Notes: a model not told the origin generated them from the letters alone. A DNA stretch of 64,000 bases from Flavicella sediminum (GCF_006381105.1 NZ_VDET01000002.1:1708123-1772122), one strand, 5' to 3'; counted from the stretch's first letter, positions 1-9,991 are shown. A program made the numbers and translations.

Positions 1-1947
1 GCGGTAAAATATACAAGACAAGGTAATGATGCAGATGTTCAGCAATTAATTGCGGATATGAAAGCAGGTAAAGTTGGTGCTGTAATTTCTTACGGAGCTA
101 ACCCAGTATACACGTTGGCTAATAGTGCTGATTTTGTAGCTGGATTGAAAAAAGTAAAACTTTCTGTTGCTTTTGCTTCTAGCGAAGATGAAACAGCTAG
201 TGTTGCTCAATACGCTTTACCAACACCACATTATTTAGAAGCTTGGGGAGATGTTCAAATTTCTGCAGGTTCTTATAGTTTGACACAACCTACAATCAAT
301 CCTTTATTTGATACAAAACAATTTCAAGATTGCTTATTAGATTGGTCAGGTAGCTCAGAAGCTTATTATGATTTCTTAAAGAATTCATGGGCTTCCGATG
401 TATTAAACGGAACTTCATGGAATCAAGCATTGCATGATGGTTTGTTTACAACAAAAGTAGAAGAATTAGCTGCTAAAAGTATTGATGTTGCAGCTGCGGC
501 TTCAGCATTAAAAGCGGAAACTAAAGGTGGTGCTTTTGAATTGACTTTATTTGCTTCTACAGCAATTGGAGACGGACAGCAAGCAAACAACCCTTGGTTA
601 CAAGAATTACCAGATCCATTGACAAGAGCGGCATGGGATAATTACTTAACGATTTCTCAAGCAGATGCTACTGCCTTAGGTTTCTCTAATCCTATTCAGG
701 ATAATGGAGCTATCAATGGTGATTATGCAAATGTTACGGTAGGAGGTACTATTCTAGAAAATGTTCCTGTATTAATTCAACCTGGTCAAGCAAAAGGTTC
801 TTTTGGTTTGGCTGTTGGATACGGTAAAACAAAAGCAATGAAATCTGAAATGCAAGTTGGTGTAAATGCTTACACTTTGGCAAAAGGATTGAAATTGGTT
901 CAAGTGGCTTCTGTTGAAAAAGTTGGAGGTACACATAAATTTGCCTGTGAACAATTGCAACATACAATTGCAGGTAGATATGAAATATTAAAAGAAACAT
1001 CTTTAACATCATACAACGATTCAAGTTTAGATCCTAAAGAATCTTGGAATCAAGTGACTAAGGTTTCTTTAAAACATGAAGAAGTATCTGTAAATGATGT
1101 AGATTTATGGGATGATCAAGATAGAAGTATCGGACATCACTTTAATTTATCTATTGATTTATCTGACTGTACTGGATGTGGAGCTTGTGTTGTAGCTTGT
1201 CACGCTGAAAACAATGTTCCTGTTGTAGGGAAACATGAGGTACGTGTAGGTAGAGATATGCACTGGTTGCGTATTGATAGATATTATTCATCTGAATTGG
1301 ATGCAACTTCTGAAGAAAGAACAGAAAATGTAAATACTACTTCAGATTCTGTTTCTGATTATTACAATTTGGAAGTTCCTGCTGAGAATCCTCAAGTAGC
1401 TTTCCAACCAGTAATGTGTCAGCACTGTAACCATGCACCATGTGAAACAGTTTGTCCAGTTGCGGCAACATCACACGGTCGTCAAGGTCAAAACCAAATG
1501 GCTTATAACAGATGTGTAGGTACAAGATATTGTGCAAACAACTGTCCTTATAGAGTTCGTCGTTTTAACTGGTTCAAATACAATGAAAATTCTGAATTTG
1601 ATTTCAATATGAATGATGACTACGGAAAAATGGTATTGAACCCAGATGTTGTTGTTCGTTCAAGAGGAGTTATGGAAAAATGTTCTTTCTGTATCCAAGC
1701 AACGCAACAAGTAATCTTGAATGCTAAGAAAGATGGAAGAAAAGTAGCACCAGGTGAGTTTAACGACGCTGTGGCTTGTTCTTCTGCTTGTACTACTGGA
1801 GCTTTAGTCTTTGGTGATGTAAACGAGGAAAAAGATGAAATCGTTGAAAAGAAAGCAGATAAAAGAATGTATCGTTTACTAGAGGCTATTGGAACAGATA
1901 ACAATGTTCTATACCAAGTAAAAGTTAGAAATACAGAAGAAGCATAA
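1..1947 (+). CDS. actB: Alternative complex III iron-sulfur subunit ActB, 5'-truncated by window
   Basis: The reading frame is open from base 1, so the N-terminal part, including most of the molybdopterin-oxidoreductase-like region, lies outside the window. The visible 648 residues end in a ferredoxin-like module with four cysteine clusters: CTGCGACVVAC (about 1168-1200), CQHCNHAPCETVC (about 1417), CVGTRYCANNCPY (about 1513) and CSFC plus CSSAC (about 1681-1790). This arrangement is known from ActB (quinol:cytochrome c oxidoreductase iron-sulfur protein), which sits on the periplasmic side and relays electrons in alternative complex III. actC follows 30 bases downstream and actD, actE and actF come next in the expected order, which confirms the call. 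actA should lie just upstream of the window. Confidence 0.93.
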   Translation, partial: AVKYTRQGNDADVQQLIADMKAGKVGAVISYGANPVYTLANSADFVAGLKKVKLSVAFASSEDETASVAQYALPTPHYLEAWGDVQISAGSYSLTQPTINPLFDTKQFQDCLLDWSGSSEAYYDFLKNSWASDVLNGTSWNQALHDGLFTTKVEELAAKSIDVAAAASALKAETKGGAFELTLFASTAIGDGQQANNPWLQELPDPLTRAAWDNYLTISQADATALGFSNPIQDNGAINGDYANVTVGGTILENVPVLIQPGQAKGSFGLAVGYGKTKAMKSEMQVGVNAYTLAKGLKLVQVASVEKVGGTHKFACEQLQHTIAGRYEILKETSLTSYNDSSLDPKESWNQVTKVSLKHEEVSVNDVDLWDDQDRSIGHHFNLSIDLSDCTGCGACVVACHAENNVPVVGKHEVRVGRDMHWLRIDRYYSSELDATSEERTENVNTTSDSVSDYYNLEVPAENPQVAFQPVMCQHCNHAPCETVCPVAATSHGRQGQNQMAYNRCVGTRYCANNCPYRVRRFNWFKYNENSEFDFNMNDDYGKMVLNPDVVVRSRGVMEKCSFCIQATQQVILNAKKDGRKVAPGEFNDAVACSSACTTGALVFGDVNEEKDEIVEKKADKRMYRLLEAIGTDNNVLYQVKVRNTEEA

Positions 1948-1977
1948 ATTAATTAATTAAGAAACTATATATAAATT

Positions 1978-3375
1978 ATGTCGTCTCATTACGAAGCACC
2001 TATAAGAGAACCATTAGTATTAGGGGATAAAAGTTACCACGATATTACGGTTGATATTGCGAAACCTATTGAAGGAAAAGCAAACAAAAATTGGTACATA
2101 GCATTTACAATTTCATTAATTGCCTTTTTATGGGGTATAGGATGTATTTCTTATACAATTGGAACAGGTATTGGAGTATGGGGATTGAACAAGAACATTG
2201 GATGGGCTTGGGATATTACTAACTTCGTTTGGTGGGTAGGTATTGGTCACGCCGGTACATTGATCTCAGCAGTATTATTATTATTCCGTCAAAGATGGAG
2301 AATGGCGATTAACCGTTCAGCGGAAGCCATGACAATCTTTGCTGTATTCCAAGCAGGTTTGTTCCCACTTATTCATATGGGACGTCCTTGGAATGGATAT
2401 TGGGTATTACCTATTCCAAATCAATTTGGATCTTTATGGGTAAACTTTAATTCACCTCTATTATGGGATGTATTTGCAATTTCAACTTATTTATCTGTAT
2501 CACTTGTTTTCTGGTGGACTGGTTTACTTCCTGATTTTGCGATGTTAAGAGATAGAGCTGTAAAGCCTTTCCAAAAGAAAATTTACGCATTGTTAAGTTT
2601 CGGTTGGTCTGGTAGAGCTAAAGATTGGCAACGTTTTGAGGAAGTTTCATTGGTATTAGCTGGTTTAGCTACTCCATTAGTACTTTCTGTACATACAATT
2701 GTATCTATGGATTTCGCTACTTCTATCAACCCAGGTTGGCATTCAACAATTTTCCCTCCTTATTTCGTAGCAGGTGCAATCTTCTCAGGATTTGCTATGG
2801 TGCAAACCTTATTAGGGATCATGAGAAAAGTAACCAACTTAGAGAACTATATTACACGTTTGCATGTTGAATACATGAATATGGTAATTATGTTAACTGG
2901 TGGTATTGTTGCTGTAGCTTATGCATCAGAATTCTTTATTGCATGGTATACAGGTTCTCCTTATGAAAACTTTACGTATATGTCTGTAGGAGCTGCAACT
3001 GGAGCTTATGGATGGGCATTCTGGTCGTTGATTTTATTCAATATCCTGATTCCTCAATTCTTGTGGATCAGAAGTGTTAGAAGAAGTTTTATTGGATCTT
3101 TCTTAATTTCTATAGCGATTAATATTGGAATGTGGTTTGAGCGTTTTGACATTATTGCCATTGTTTTGAGTAAGGGACATTTGCCATCTACATGGACTCG
3201 TTTTGAGCCTACCTTTGTTGATGTGGGTATTTTTATTGGAACTATTGGATTCTTTGGAGTTTTGTTCTTATTATACGCTAGAACTTTCCCAGTGATTGCA
3301 CAAGCAGAGGTAAAATCGATTATGAAAGTATCAGGAGAAAATTATAAAAAATTAAGAGACGGAAATCATGAGTAA
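1978..3375 (+). CDS. actC: Alternative complex III membrane subunit ActC (NrfD family)
   Basis: This 465-residue protein has about ten hydrophobic helices and resembles the NrfD/PsrC quinol-interacting membrane family. In alternative complex III it anchors ActB and is thought to bind menaquinol. Features seen: a soluble N-terminus of about 40 residues with the segment YEAPIREPLVLG, then regularly spaced helices with the conserved WWVGIGHAGTLISA stretch and HMGRPW. It begins 30 bases after actB and its end overlaps actD by 8 bases, so the genes are almost certainly co-transcribed. The length is normal for the family. Confidence 0.94.
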   Translation: MSSHYEAPIREPLVLGDKSYHDITVDIAKPIEGKANKNWYIAFTISLIAFLWGIGCISYTIGTGIGVWGLNKNIGWAWDITNFVWWVGIGHAGTLISAVLLLFRQRWRMAINRSAEAMTIFAVFQAGLFPLIHMGRPWNGYWVLPIPNQFGSLWVNFNSPLLWDVFAISTYLSVSLVFWWTGLLPDFAMLRDRAVKPFQKKIYALLSFGWSGRAKDWQRFEEVSLVLAGLATPLVLSVHTIVSMDFATSINPGWHSTIFPPYFVAGAIFSGFAMVQTLLGIMRKVTNLENYITRLHVEYMNMVIMLTGGIVAVAYASEFFIAWYTGSPYENFTYMSVGAATGAYGWAFWSLILFNILIPQFLWIRSVRRSFIGSFLISIAINIGMWFERFDIIAIVLSKGHLPSTWTRFEPTFVDVGIFIGTIGFFGVLFLLYARTFPVIAQAEVKSIMKVSGENYKKLRDGNHE

Positions 3376-3892
3376 TAAAGTAATACACGCCTTATATAAC
3401 GATGATGATATCTTGATGGACGCTGTTAAGAAAGTAAAATCAGCACATCACCATATCGATGAAGTTTTCACACCTTTTCCTGTTCACGGATTAGACAAAG
3501 CAATGGGATTGGCTCCAACTAAAATTGCAATTACTTCATTTTTGTACGGATTGGTAGGGTTGTCATTCGCTATTTGGATGACAAACTATATGATGATAGA
3601 AGATTGGCCACAGGATATTGGTGGTAAGCCTAACTTTAGTTGGTTTTTAAATATGCCAGCTTTTGTGCCAATTATGTTTGAATTAACGGTATTTTTTGCA
3701 GCCCATTTAATGGTAATTACTTTTTATATGAGAAGTAGACTTTGGCCATTTAAAGCAGCCGAAAATCCAGATGTTAGAACTACCGATGACCATTTTTTAA
3801 TGGAAATCGCAATTCACGGAAATGAAGAAGAATTGACTTCTTTGTTAAACGAAACTGGAGCAGTAGAAATTAAAGTAATTGATAAGGAATAA
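3368..3892 (+). CDS. actD: Alternative complex III membrane subunit ActD (DUF3341)
   Basis: This 174-residue protein has a soluble N-terminal domain (residues 1-55, HALYNDDDILMDAVKKVK) and two transmembrane helices (about residues 58-78 and 100-122), the usual architecture of the DUF3341 family. It is a small membrane subunit of alternative complex III without cofactor motifs. The start codon lies inside the end of actC (8-base overlap), suggesting translational coupling, and actE starts 4 bases after its stop. Confidence 0.92.
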   Translation: MSNKVIHALYNDDDILMDAVKKVKSAHHHIDEVFTPFPVHGLDKAMGLAPTKIAITSFLYGLVGLSFAIWMTNYMMIEDWPQDIGGKPNFSWFLNMPAFVPIMFELTVFFAAHLMVITFYMRSRLWPFKAAENPDVRTTDDHFLMEIAIHGNEEELTSLLNETGAVEIKVIDKE

Positions 3893-3896
3893 GCTC

Positions 3897-4451
3897 ATGA
3901 AAAACAGTATGACAAAATTAGCGGTATTTCTATTGGTAGCAGTAGCATTTACTTCTTGTAAAGACAACACAAAACCTTATGTTCAATTTATGCCAGATAT
4001 GTATACATCTGTAGCATATGAACCATATGGTGAAAATAATGTACTTCCTAATGGAATGGATTCTCAAGCGCCTGTTGAAGGTTCTATAGCAAGAGGTCAA
4101 GTTCCTTATGATTATACAAATTCTAATGATGGATATGAAGCGGCAAAAAAGGAATTAAAATCTCCTTTATCTGTTCATGAGTTGGATAGTGAAAAAGGAA
4201 AAGCTTTGTACACAATTTATTGTGCAGTATGTCACGGTAAAAAAGGAGATGGACAAGGTGACTTAGTTAAAAGAGAAAAGTTTTTAGGGATACCTAACTA
4301 CAAAGACAGAGATATTACTGAAGGAAGTATTTACCATGTAATTATGTATGGTAGAAACTTGATGGGATCTCATGCTTCTCAATTGACAGGGAGTGAGCGT
4401 TGGCAAGTTGTGAACTACGTTCAAAAATTAAGAACTGATTTATTAAAATAG
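3897..4451 (+). CDS. actE: Alternative complex III mono-haem cytochrome c lipoprotein ActE
   Basis: I place the start at the ATG at 3897, not the in-frame TTG at 3879, which lies inside the end of actD. The resulting 184-residue protein opens with a lipoprotein signal peptide whose lipobox cysteine is C21 (AFTSC). A single haem-binding CAVCH motif sits at C109-H113, followed by GKKGDGQGD; a downstream MYGRNLMGSHAS segment probably provides the methionine ligand. This is a periplasm-facing, lipid-anchored cytochrome c that receives electrons from the iron-sulfur chain. It ends 26 bases before actF. Confidence 0.93.
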   Translation: MKNSMTKLAVFLLVAVAFTSCKDNTKPYVQFMPDMYTSVAYEPYGENNVLPNGMDSQAPVEGSIARGQVPYDYTNSNDGYEAAKKELKSPLSVHELDSEKGKALYTIYCAVCHGKKGDGQGDLVKREKFLGIPNYKDRDITEGSIYHVIMYGRNLMGSHASQLTGSERWQVVNYVQKLRTDLLK

Positions 4452-4477
4452 TCTGCTAAAGATAGAATTTGAAAGAT

Positions 4478-5851
4478 ATGTATCAATTTACAGGTAAATT
4501 AAAAACAATTGCGCTAGCATTAATGGTTATAGGAGCTGTGGGGATTATCTCTGGTTTTTTAGCTACACCTAGCTCTGTTGAAGAAGTGAAGGAACATTTG
4601 CACAATGCACATAACGGGCACGATGCACATGCGGTTGCTCCGGCTGCGCATCATGAAGAAGCAAAAGCACACGATGCTCATCAAGAGGATCACCACGCTG
4701 AAGCTGCACATGCAGAGGAAGGACATGGAGATTCTCATGCAGAACATGTTTTTCATCAATTAAAAAATAGACCATGGGCTGCTGTTTATGTAGCTTTGTT
4801 TTTCTTTTTTGGAGTAACATTGTTAGTTTTGGCATTCAATGCTATTCAACGAGTGGCGCAAGCAGGATGGTCAATTGTATTGTTTAGAGTTATGGAAGGA
4901 ATTACAGGAAACTTATTGCCTGTAACAATTATATTATTAGTTTTCTTATTATTGGGTTCTGCACATGTACATCATTTATTTGTTTGGATGGCAGAAGGAA
5001 CAGTAGATCCTACTGCAGCTAATTACGATGCTATTATTGATGGAAAAAGCTGGTGGTTAAATGTTCCAGGTTGGACAATCAGATCAATTGTATATATTGT
5101 AGGTTGGAACTTGTACAGACATTTGTCTAGAAAAGCTTCTTTGGCTGAGGACAATGAAACGAATTTAGTAAGTTATAGAAAAAACTTTAAAATGTCAGTT
5201 GCATTTTTAGGCTTCTTTTTATTTACGGAATCAATGATGTCTTGGGATTGGATTATGTCTTTAGATCCTCACTGGTTTAGTACTTTATTTGGATGGTATG
5301 TCTTAGCTACATTTATGGTTTCTGCTGTGACTGTAATTGCAATTGTTACTGTATACTTACAATCTAAAGGGCACTTACCTTTCGTAAACAACAGTCATAT
5401 TCACGATTTGGCTAAATTTATGTTTGGTTTTAGTATTTTCTGGACGTATTTATGGTTCTCTCAATTTATGTTGATTTGGTATGCTGATATGCCTGAGGAA
5501 ACAACGTATTTTGTACAGAGATTCGAAGAGTATAAATTGCCTTTCTTAGCCATGATTCCTATGAACTTTATTTTCCCTATTTTATTATTAATAAATAGCG
5601 ATTACAAACGTATTCCTCAATTTGTTATTGGTGCAGGAGTCGTTGTATTATTAGGACATTATTTAGATGTATTTGTAATGATTATGCCAGCAACGGTTGG
5701 TGGTGAATGGTTTATTGGTATTCCTGAAGTTGGAGCTATTTTGTTCTTCTTAGGTTTATTTATCTATGCTGTCTTCTCATCAATTGCAAAAGCACCATTA
5801 TTAGCAAAAGGAAACCCTTTCTTACATGAAAGTGAAACTTTCCATTACTAA
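4478..5851 (+). CDS. actF: Alternative complex III quinol-binding membrane subunit ActF
   Basis: This is a second large membrane subunit, paralogous in fold to ActC (NrfD-like), with about ten hydrophobic helices. A TTG at 4469 could also start the frame, but the ATG at 4478 gives the familiar MYQFTGKLK beginning. After helix 1 (about residues 10-28) there is a loop at about residues 40-95 that is extraordinarily rich in histidine, alanine and glutamate (for example AHNGHDAHAV and HQEDHHAEAAHAEEGHGD), roughly two dozen His in 60 residues. Downstream helices look normal, with SMMSWDWIMSLDPHWFST typical of ActF. It is the last act gene; coxB follows after 39 bases. Confidence 0.92.
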   Translation: MYQFTGKLKTIALALMVIGAVGIISGFLATPSSVEEVKEHLHNAHNGHDAHAVAPAAHHEEAKAHDAHQEDHHAEAAHAEEGHGDSHAEHVFHQLKNRPWAAVYVALFFFFGVTLLVLAFNAIQRVAQAGWSIVLFRVMEGITGNLLPVTIILLVFLLLGSAHVHHLFVWMAEGTVDPTAANYDAIIDGKSWWLNVPGWTIRSIVYIVGWNLYRHLSRKASLAEDNETNLVSYRKNFKMSVAFLGFFLFTESMMSWDWIMSLDPHWFSTLFGWYVLATFMVSAVTVIAIVTVYLQSKGHLPFVNNSHIHDLAKFMFGFSIFWTYLWFSQFMLIWYADMPEETTYFVQRFEEYKLPFLAMIPMNFIFPILLLINSDYKRIPQFVIGAGVVVLLGHYLDVFVMIMPATVGGEWFIGIPEVGAILFFLGLFIYAVFSSIAKAPLLAKGNPFLHESETFHY

Positions 5852-5890
5852 TAAATAACTAACAAATTAATTATAAAATAGATAGAACAT

Positions 5891-6958
5891 ATGCTAGCTT
5901 TATTTTACATTTTTATAGCTGTCGCAGTAGCCTTAGGTATTTGGCAAGTGAACAAGTTATTGAGCTTTACCAAAAAAACAATAACAAACGATAATAACGA
6001 GCCTGTAACTGCCTACATCGTAGGAGATGAAAATCCTATAGCTACCGAAAAGAATAATGACCTACATGGTAAACTTTTCTTAGCCTTTTTAATTGGTTTT
6101 TACATTTTAATGGGATATTGTTTATTTTTCTTAAACGATATTATGTTACCAGAATCTGCTTCTATTGAGGGAGAAAATGATGATAACTTATTTTTGATTT
6201 CTTTTGTATTGATTGGAATCGTACAATTTATAACACAAGGATTGTTATTTGGTTTCTCTTATAAATACAGAGGAATCAATGATCGTAAAGCCTTATTTTA
6301 TGCAGATAGCCATAAATTAGAATTGATTTGGACAACCATTCCTACAATTGTATTAACTGGTTTGATCGGTTACGGTTTGTATACTTGGAATACGGTAATG
6401 GACTTATCAGATGCTGAGGATCCTATTGTTATTGAAGTGTATGCAAAACAATTCTCTTGGGAAGCTCGTTATGCTGGTACTGATAATACTTTAGGTAGAG
6501 GAAATGTTAGAAATATTGAAGGAATTAACACTATGGGTGTCGATTTGAAAGATATCAATGGTCAAGATGATGTTCCGGTTCGTGAATTGCATTTACCGGT
6601 TGGACGAAAAATCGTTTTCAAATTCAGATCTCAGGATGTGTTACACTCTGCTTATATGCCTCACTTTAGAGCGCAAATGAACTGTGTACCTGGTATGATT
6701 ACAGAATTTGGTTTTACACCGAAGTTTACTACTGAGCAAATGAGGCTTCAAGAAGAAACAGTTCGTAAAGTAGATGGAATCAATAAAATTAGAAAAGAAA
6801 AAGGAGAAGATCCTTATGTATTCGACTATTTGTTATTGTGTAACAAAATTTGTGGAGCGTCTCACTACAACATGCAAATGAAAATAGTAGTGGAGGAAGA
6901 AGCTGCTTTTTATAGCTGGTTGAAGAAACAACCTACGTTAGCCGAATTGGTTAAATAA
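5891..6958 (+). CDS. coxB: Cytochrome c oxidase subunit II
   Basis: Subunit II carries the dinuclear CuA centre that accepts electrons from cytochrome c. The CuA ligands are visible: LHSAYMPHF supplies the first histidine, and CNKICGASHYNM gives the C-x3-C-x3-H-x2-M pattern near residues 316-327. The N-terminal half shows four hydrophobic segments (about residues 3-20, 64-84, 100-120, 150-172), more than the two of classical CoxB. I believe such N-terminally extended forms occur in Flavobacteriia, but that is from memory. No covalent haem motif is present. It lies directly between actF and coxA. Confidence 0.94.
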   Translation: MLALFYIFIAVAVALGIWQVNKLLSFTKKTITNDNNEPVTAYIVGDENPIATEKNNDLHGKLFLAFLIGFYILMGYCLFFLNDIMLPESASIEGENDDNLFLISFVLIGIVQFITQGLLFGFSYKYRGINDRKALFYADSHKLELIWTTIPTIVLTGLIGYGLYTWNTVMDLSDAEDPIVIEVYAKQFSWEARYAGTDNTLGRGNVRNIEGINTMGVDLKDINGQDDVPVRELHLPVGRKIVFKFRSQDVLHSAYMPHFRAQMNCVPGMITEFGFTPKFTTEQMRLQEETVRKVDGINKIRKEKGEDPYVFDYLLLCNKICGASHYNMQMKIVVEEEAAFYSWLKKQPTLAELVK

Positions 6959-7033
6959 GAATTCTAATTTTAGAGTATTAATAAAAGAGTAAACATTTTT
7001 TCAGTTTAGAAGAAATTAAAATAAATTAAAATT

Positions 7034-8785
7034 ATGTCAGAGCATCATCATAAAGAAACATTTATCACTAAATATATATTTAGTCAAGATCATAAAATGA
7101 TTTCTAAGCAATTTCTGATCACCGGTATTATTATGGGTGTTATTGGAGTTCTTATGTCAATGTTATTCCGTTTACAAATTGCATGGCCAGACCATTCTTT
7201 TTCTATCGTAGAAGCCTTTTTAGGAAGTCATCAAACAGATGGGATTATGGATCCGGATATGTATTTAGCCTTAGTAACAATTCATGGTACTATTATGGTA
7301 TTCTTTGTATTGACTGCTGGTTTAAGTGGTACGTTTAGTAACCTATTAATTCCATTGCAAATTGGAGCACGTGATATGGCTTCTGGATTTATGAACATGG
7401 TTTCTTACTGGTTGTTCTTTATCTCAAGTATCATCATGGTAATTTCTTTATTTGTGGAAGCAGGACCTGCTTCTGCGGGTTGGACAATTTATCCTCCATT
7501 ATCTGCCTTGCCTCAAGCAATTCCTGGTTCAGGTATGGGTATGACTTTATGGTTGGTTTCTATGGCTATTTTCGTTGCTTCTTCATTAATTGGTTCTTTG
7601 AATTACATCGTTACCATTTTAAACTTAAGAACAAAAGGAATGAAAATGACAAGATTGCCATTAACAATGTGGGCATTCTTTATCACCGCTGTTATTGGTG
7701 TGGTTTCTTTCCCTGTATTATTATCTGCAGCTTTATTATTGATTTTCGATAGAAGTTTCGGTACTTCATTCTACTTATCAGATATCTTTATTTCTGGTGA
7801 AGTGTTGCATTACCAAGGTGGTTCACCTGTATTGTTTGAGCACTTATTCTGGTTCTTAGGGCACCCTGAAGTTTATATTGTATTATTACCAGCATTAGGT
7901 ATTACATCAGAAGTTATTGCAACAAATTCTCGTAAACCAATTTTTGGTTACCGTGCAATGATTGGATCTATTATGGCAATTGCTTTCTTGTCTACTATCG
8001 TATGGGGTCACCATATGTTTATTTCAGGAATGAATCCTTTCTTAGGTTCTGTATTTACATTTACAACTTTATTAATTGCAATTCCTTCAGCGGTAAAAGC
8101 ATTTAATTATATTACTACTTTATGGAAAGGTAACTTGCAAATGAATCCTGCAATGTTATTCTCTATCGGTTTGGTTTCTACCTTTATTACGGGTGGTTTA
8201 ACAGGAATTGTATTAGGAGATAGTGCTTTGGATATTAATGTACACGATACCTATTTCGTAGTAGCGCATTTCCACTTGGTAATGGGAGTATCTGCAATTT
8301 ATGGAATGTTTGCTGGTGTGTATCACTGGTTCCCTAAAATGTATGGTAAAATGATGAATAAAACTTTAGGTTATTGGCATTTCTGGATTACAGCAATTGC
8401 TGCTTATGGAGTTTTCTTCCCAATGCATTTTATCGGATTAGCAGGTTTACCTCGTAGGTACTATTCAAATACAGCATTCCCTTTATTTGATGATTTATCA
8501 GATGTAAATATTGTGATGACTTTGTTCGCTATTTTAGGTGGTATTGCTCAGGTTATTTTCTTAGTAAACTTTTTCTTAAGTATTTTCAAAGGAAAAGATG
8601 CCGAGAAAAACCCTTGGAGATCTACTACTTTAGAGTGGACAACTCCTGTAGAAAGAATTCACGGAAACTGGCCAGGAAAAATTCCTACCGTTGAACGTTG
8701 GGCATATGACTATAGCAAACCAGGACATGATGTGGATTTTGTTCCTCAAGATGTTCCTTTAAAAGATGGAGAAGAAGAATCTTAA
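7034..8785 (+). CDS. coxA: Cytochrome c oxidase subunit I (aa3 type)
   Basis: This 583-residue, twelve-helix haem-copper oxidase subunit I contains the active site where oxygen is reduced. Key motifs are seen: FWFLGHPEVYI (CuB histidine, cross-linked tyrosine and the glutamate of the D-channel, typical of A1-type oxidases), WGHHMFISGM (two further CuB histidines) and HDTYFVVAHFHLVMG (haem ligands). It ends the act-cox operon and is followed by a clear terminator. Subunit III (coxC) and haem-maturation genes are not adjacent, so they must lie elsewhere. Confidence 0.97.
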   Translation: MSEHHHKETFITKYIFSQDHKMISKQFLITGIIMGVIGVLMSMLFRLQIAWPDHSFSIVEAFLGSHQTDGIMDPDMYLALVTIHGTIMVFFVLTAGLSGTFSNLLIPLQIGARDMASGFMNMVSYWLFFISSIIMVISLFVEAGPASAGWTIYPPLSALPQAIPGSGMGMTLWLVSMAIFVASSLIGSLNYIVTILNLRTKGMKMTRLPLTMWAFFITAVIGVVSFPVLLSAALLLIFDRSFGTSFYLSDIFISGEVLHYQGGSPVLFEHLFWFLGHPEVYIVLLPALGITSEVIATNSRKPIFGYRAMIGSIMAIAFLSTIVWGHHMFISGMNPFLGSVFTFTTLLIAIPSAVKAFNYITTLWKGNLQMNPAMLFSIGLVSTFITGGLTGIVLGDSALDINVHDTYFVVAHFHLVMGVSAIYGMFAGVYHWFPKMYGKMMNKTLGYWHFWITAIAAYGVFFPMHFIGLAGLPRRYYSNTAFPLFDDLSDVNIVMTLFAILGGIAQVIFLVNFFLSIFKGKDAEKNPWRSTTLEWTTPVERIHGNWPGKIPTVERWAYDYSKPGHDVDFVPQDVPLKDGEEES

Positions 8786-8804
8786 TTCCAACTTTATATA
8801 ATTT

Positions 8805-8838
8805 AAAAGCCTTTTCATTTTTTGAAAAGGCTTTTTTT
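8805..8838 (+). terminator. Rho-independent terminator of the act-cox operon
   Basis: The stem AAAAGCCTTTTC pairs with GAAAAGGCTTTT across a short loop and runs into a tract of Ts. It starts 20 bases after the coxA stop codon. Confidence 0.9.
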
Positions 8839-8851
8839 ATACACAGCTAAT

Positions 8852-8866
8852 AGGTTTTCAAAACCT
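8852..8866. repeat. Short perfect palindrome upstream of ruvB
   Basis: AGGTTTT-C-AAAACCT is a 7-bp perfect inverted repeat with a single central base. It lies between the coxA terminator and a possible ruvB -7 box (TATCTTCG, 8886-8893). It could be an operator half-site pair, but so short an AT-rich palindrome can arise by chance. Confidence 0.3.
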
Positions 8867-8917
8867 GTTCGATTTAATTTTTTAGTATCTTCGTAGTACC
8901 TAAGATGGAATGGCAGT

Positions 8918-9940
8918 ATGAATGAACATTTAAATCCTGAAAACGATAATTTTTCGTCGGAAGAGTTGGACGTAGAAAAAAAATTACGACCACTATCCTT
9001 TGACGATTTTACGGGTCAAGAACAAGCATTAGAAAATTTAAAAATATTTGTTGAAGCGGCAAATAGAAGAGGTGAAGCTCTGGATCATACCTTGTTTCAC
9101 GGCCCTCCGGGATTGGGTAAAACAACTTTGGCTAATATTTTGGCCAATGAGTTAAATGTAGGTATCAAAGTTACCTCAGGTCCCGTTTTGGATAAACCAG
9201 GTGATTTGGCTGGTTTGCTAACAGGTTTAGATGAACGTGATGTCTTGTTTATTGATGAAATCCATCGATTGAGTCCGGTTGTAGAAGAATATTTGTATTC
9301 AGCTATGGAAGATTATAAGATCGATATCATGATCGAATCTGGACCCAATGCCAGAACAGTTCAGTTAAACTTAGAACCTTTTACCTTAATTGGTGCTACC
9401 ACACGTTCAGGTATGCTTACAGCGCCAATGCGTGCTCGTTTTGGAATTAGCAGCCGATTGCAATATTATAAAACCGATTTGTTGACTACAATTGTTCAAC
9501 GAAGTTCGGCTATTTTAAAAACACCTATTTCGATGGAAGCGGCTATTGAAATTGCAGGTAGAAGTCGTGGAACTCCGCGTATAGCGAATGCCTTATTACG
9601 TCGTGTACGTGATTTTGCAGAAATTAAAGGGAATGGTTCTATAACTATTGAAATAGCTAAATTTGGATTAGGGGCATTGAATGTAGATGCTCATGGTTTG
9701 GATGAAATGGATAATAAAATTTTGACTACCATCATCGATAAATTTAAAGGTGGTCCGGTTGGACTTTCAACTCTTGCCACAGCGGTAAGTGAAAATTCTG
9801 AAACGATAGAGGAGGTATATGAACCTTTTTTAATTCAACAAGGATTTATCATGAGAACTCCTAGAGGAAGAGAAGTTACTGAATTGGCCTATACACATTT
9901 AGGAAGAGTGAAAGGTAGAGCTCAAGGCGAATTATTTTAG
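8918..9940 (+). CDS. ruvB: Holliday junction branch migration helicase RuvB
   Basis: This 340-residue AAA+ ATPase drives branch migration of Holliday junctions with RuvA. Seen: Walker A GPPGLGKT at residues 62-69, Walker B FIDEIH with D113/E114, the sensor segment [18 protein letters not shown], and the C-terminal winged-helix region ending in [12 protein letters not shown]. Length and motifs are standard. It stands alone after the respiratory operon terminator, with a weak -7-like TATCTTCG about 25 bases before the start. Confidence 0.97.
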   Translation: MNEHLNPENDNFSSEELDVEKKLRPLSFDDFTGQEQALENLKIFVEAANRRGEALDHTLFHGPPGLGKTTLANILANELNVGIKVTSGPVLDKPGDLAGLLTGLDERDVLFIDEIHRLSPVVEEYLYSAMEDYKIDIMIESGPNARTVQLNLEPFTLIGATTRSGMLTAPMRARFGISSRLQYYKTDLLTTIVQRSSAILKTPISMEAAIEIAGRSRGTPRIANALLRRVRDFAEIKGNGSITIEIAKFGLGALNVDAHGLDEMDNKILTTIIDKFKGGPVGLSTLATAVSENSETIEEVYEPFLIQQGFIMRTPRGREVTELAYTHLGRVKGRAQGELF

Positions 9941-9943
9941 TTT

Positions 9944-9967
9944 GAACACTGAGCTTGTCGAAGTGTC
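9944..9967. repeat. REP-like intergenic element
   Basis: The stretch GAACACTGAGCTTGTCGAAG followed by TGTC begins 4 bases after the ruvB stop. ACACT and AGTGT form inverted arms. The core CTTCGACAAGCTCAGTG (reverse strand) is, from memory, a widespread dispersed intergenic element in bacterial genomes. I noticed only this copy in the window. Confidence 0.5.
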
Positions 9968-9991
9968 ATATATATGAATAGTTAAAATTAA

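Noticed and set aside
749-1024. Minus-strand ORFs inside actB and other long genes
   Set aside because: They are shadows of strongly supported plus-strand genes with hydrophobic or low-complexity translations and no family features.
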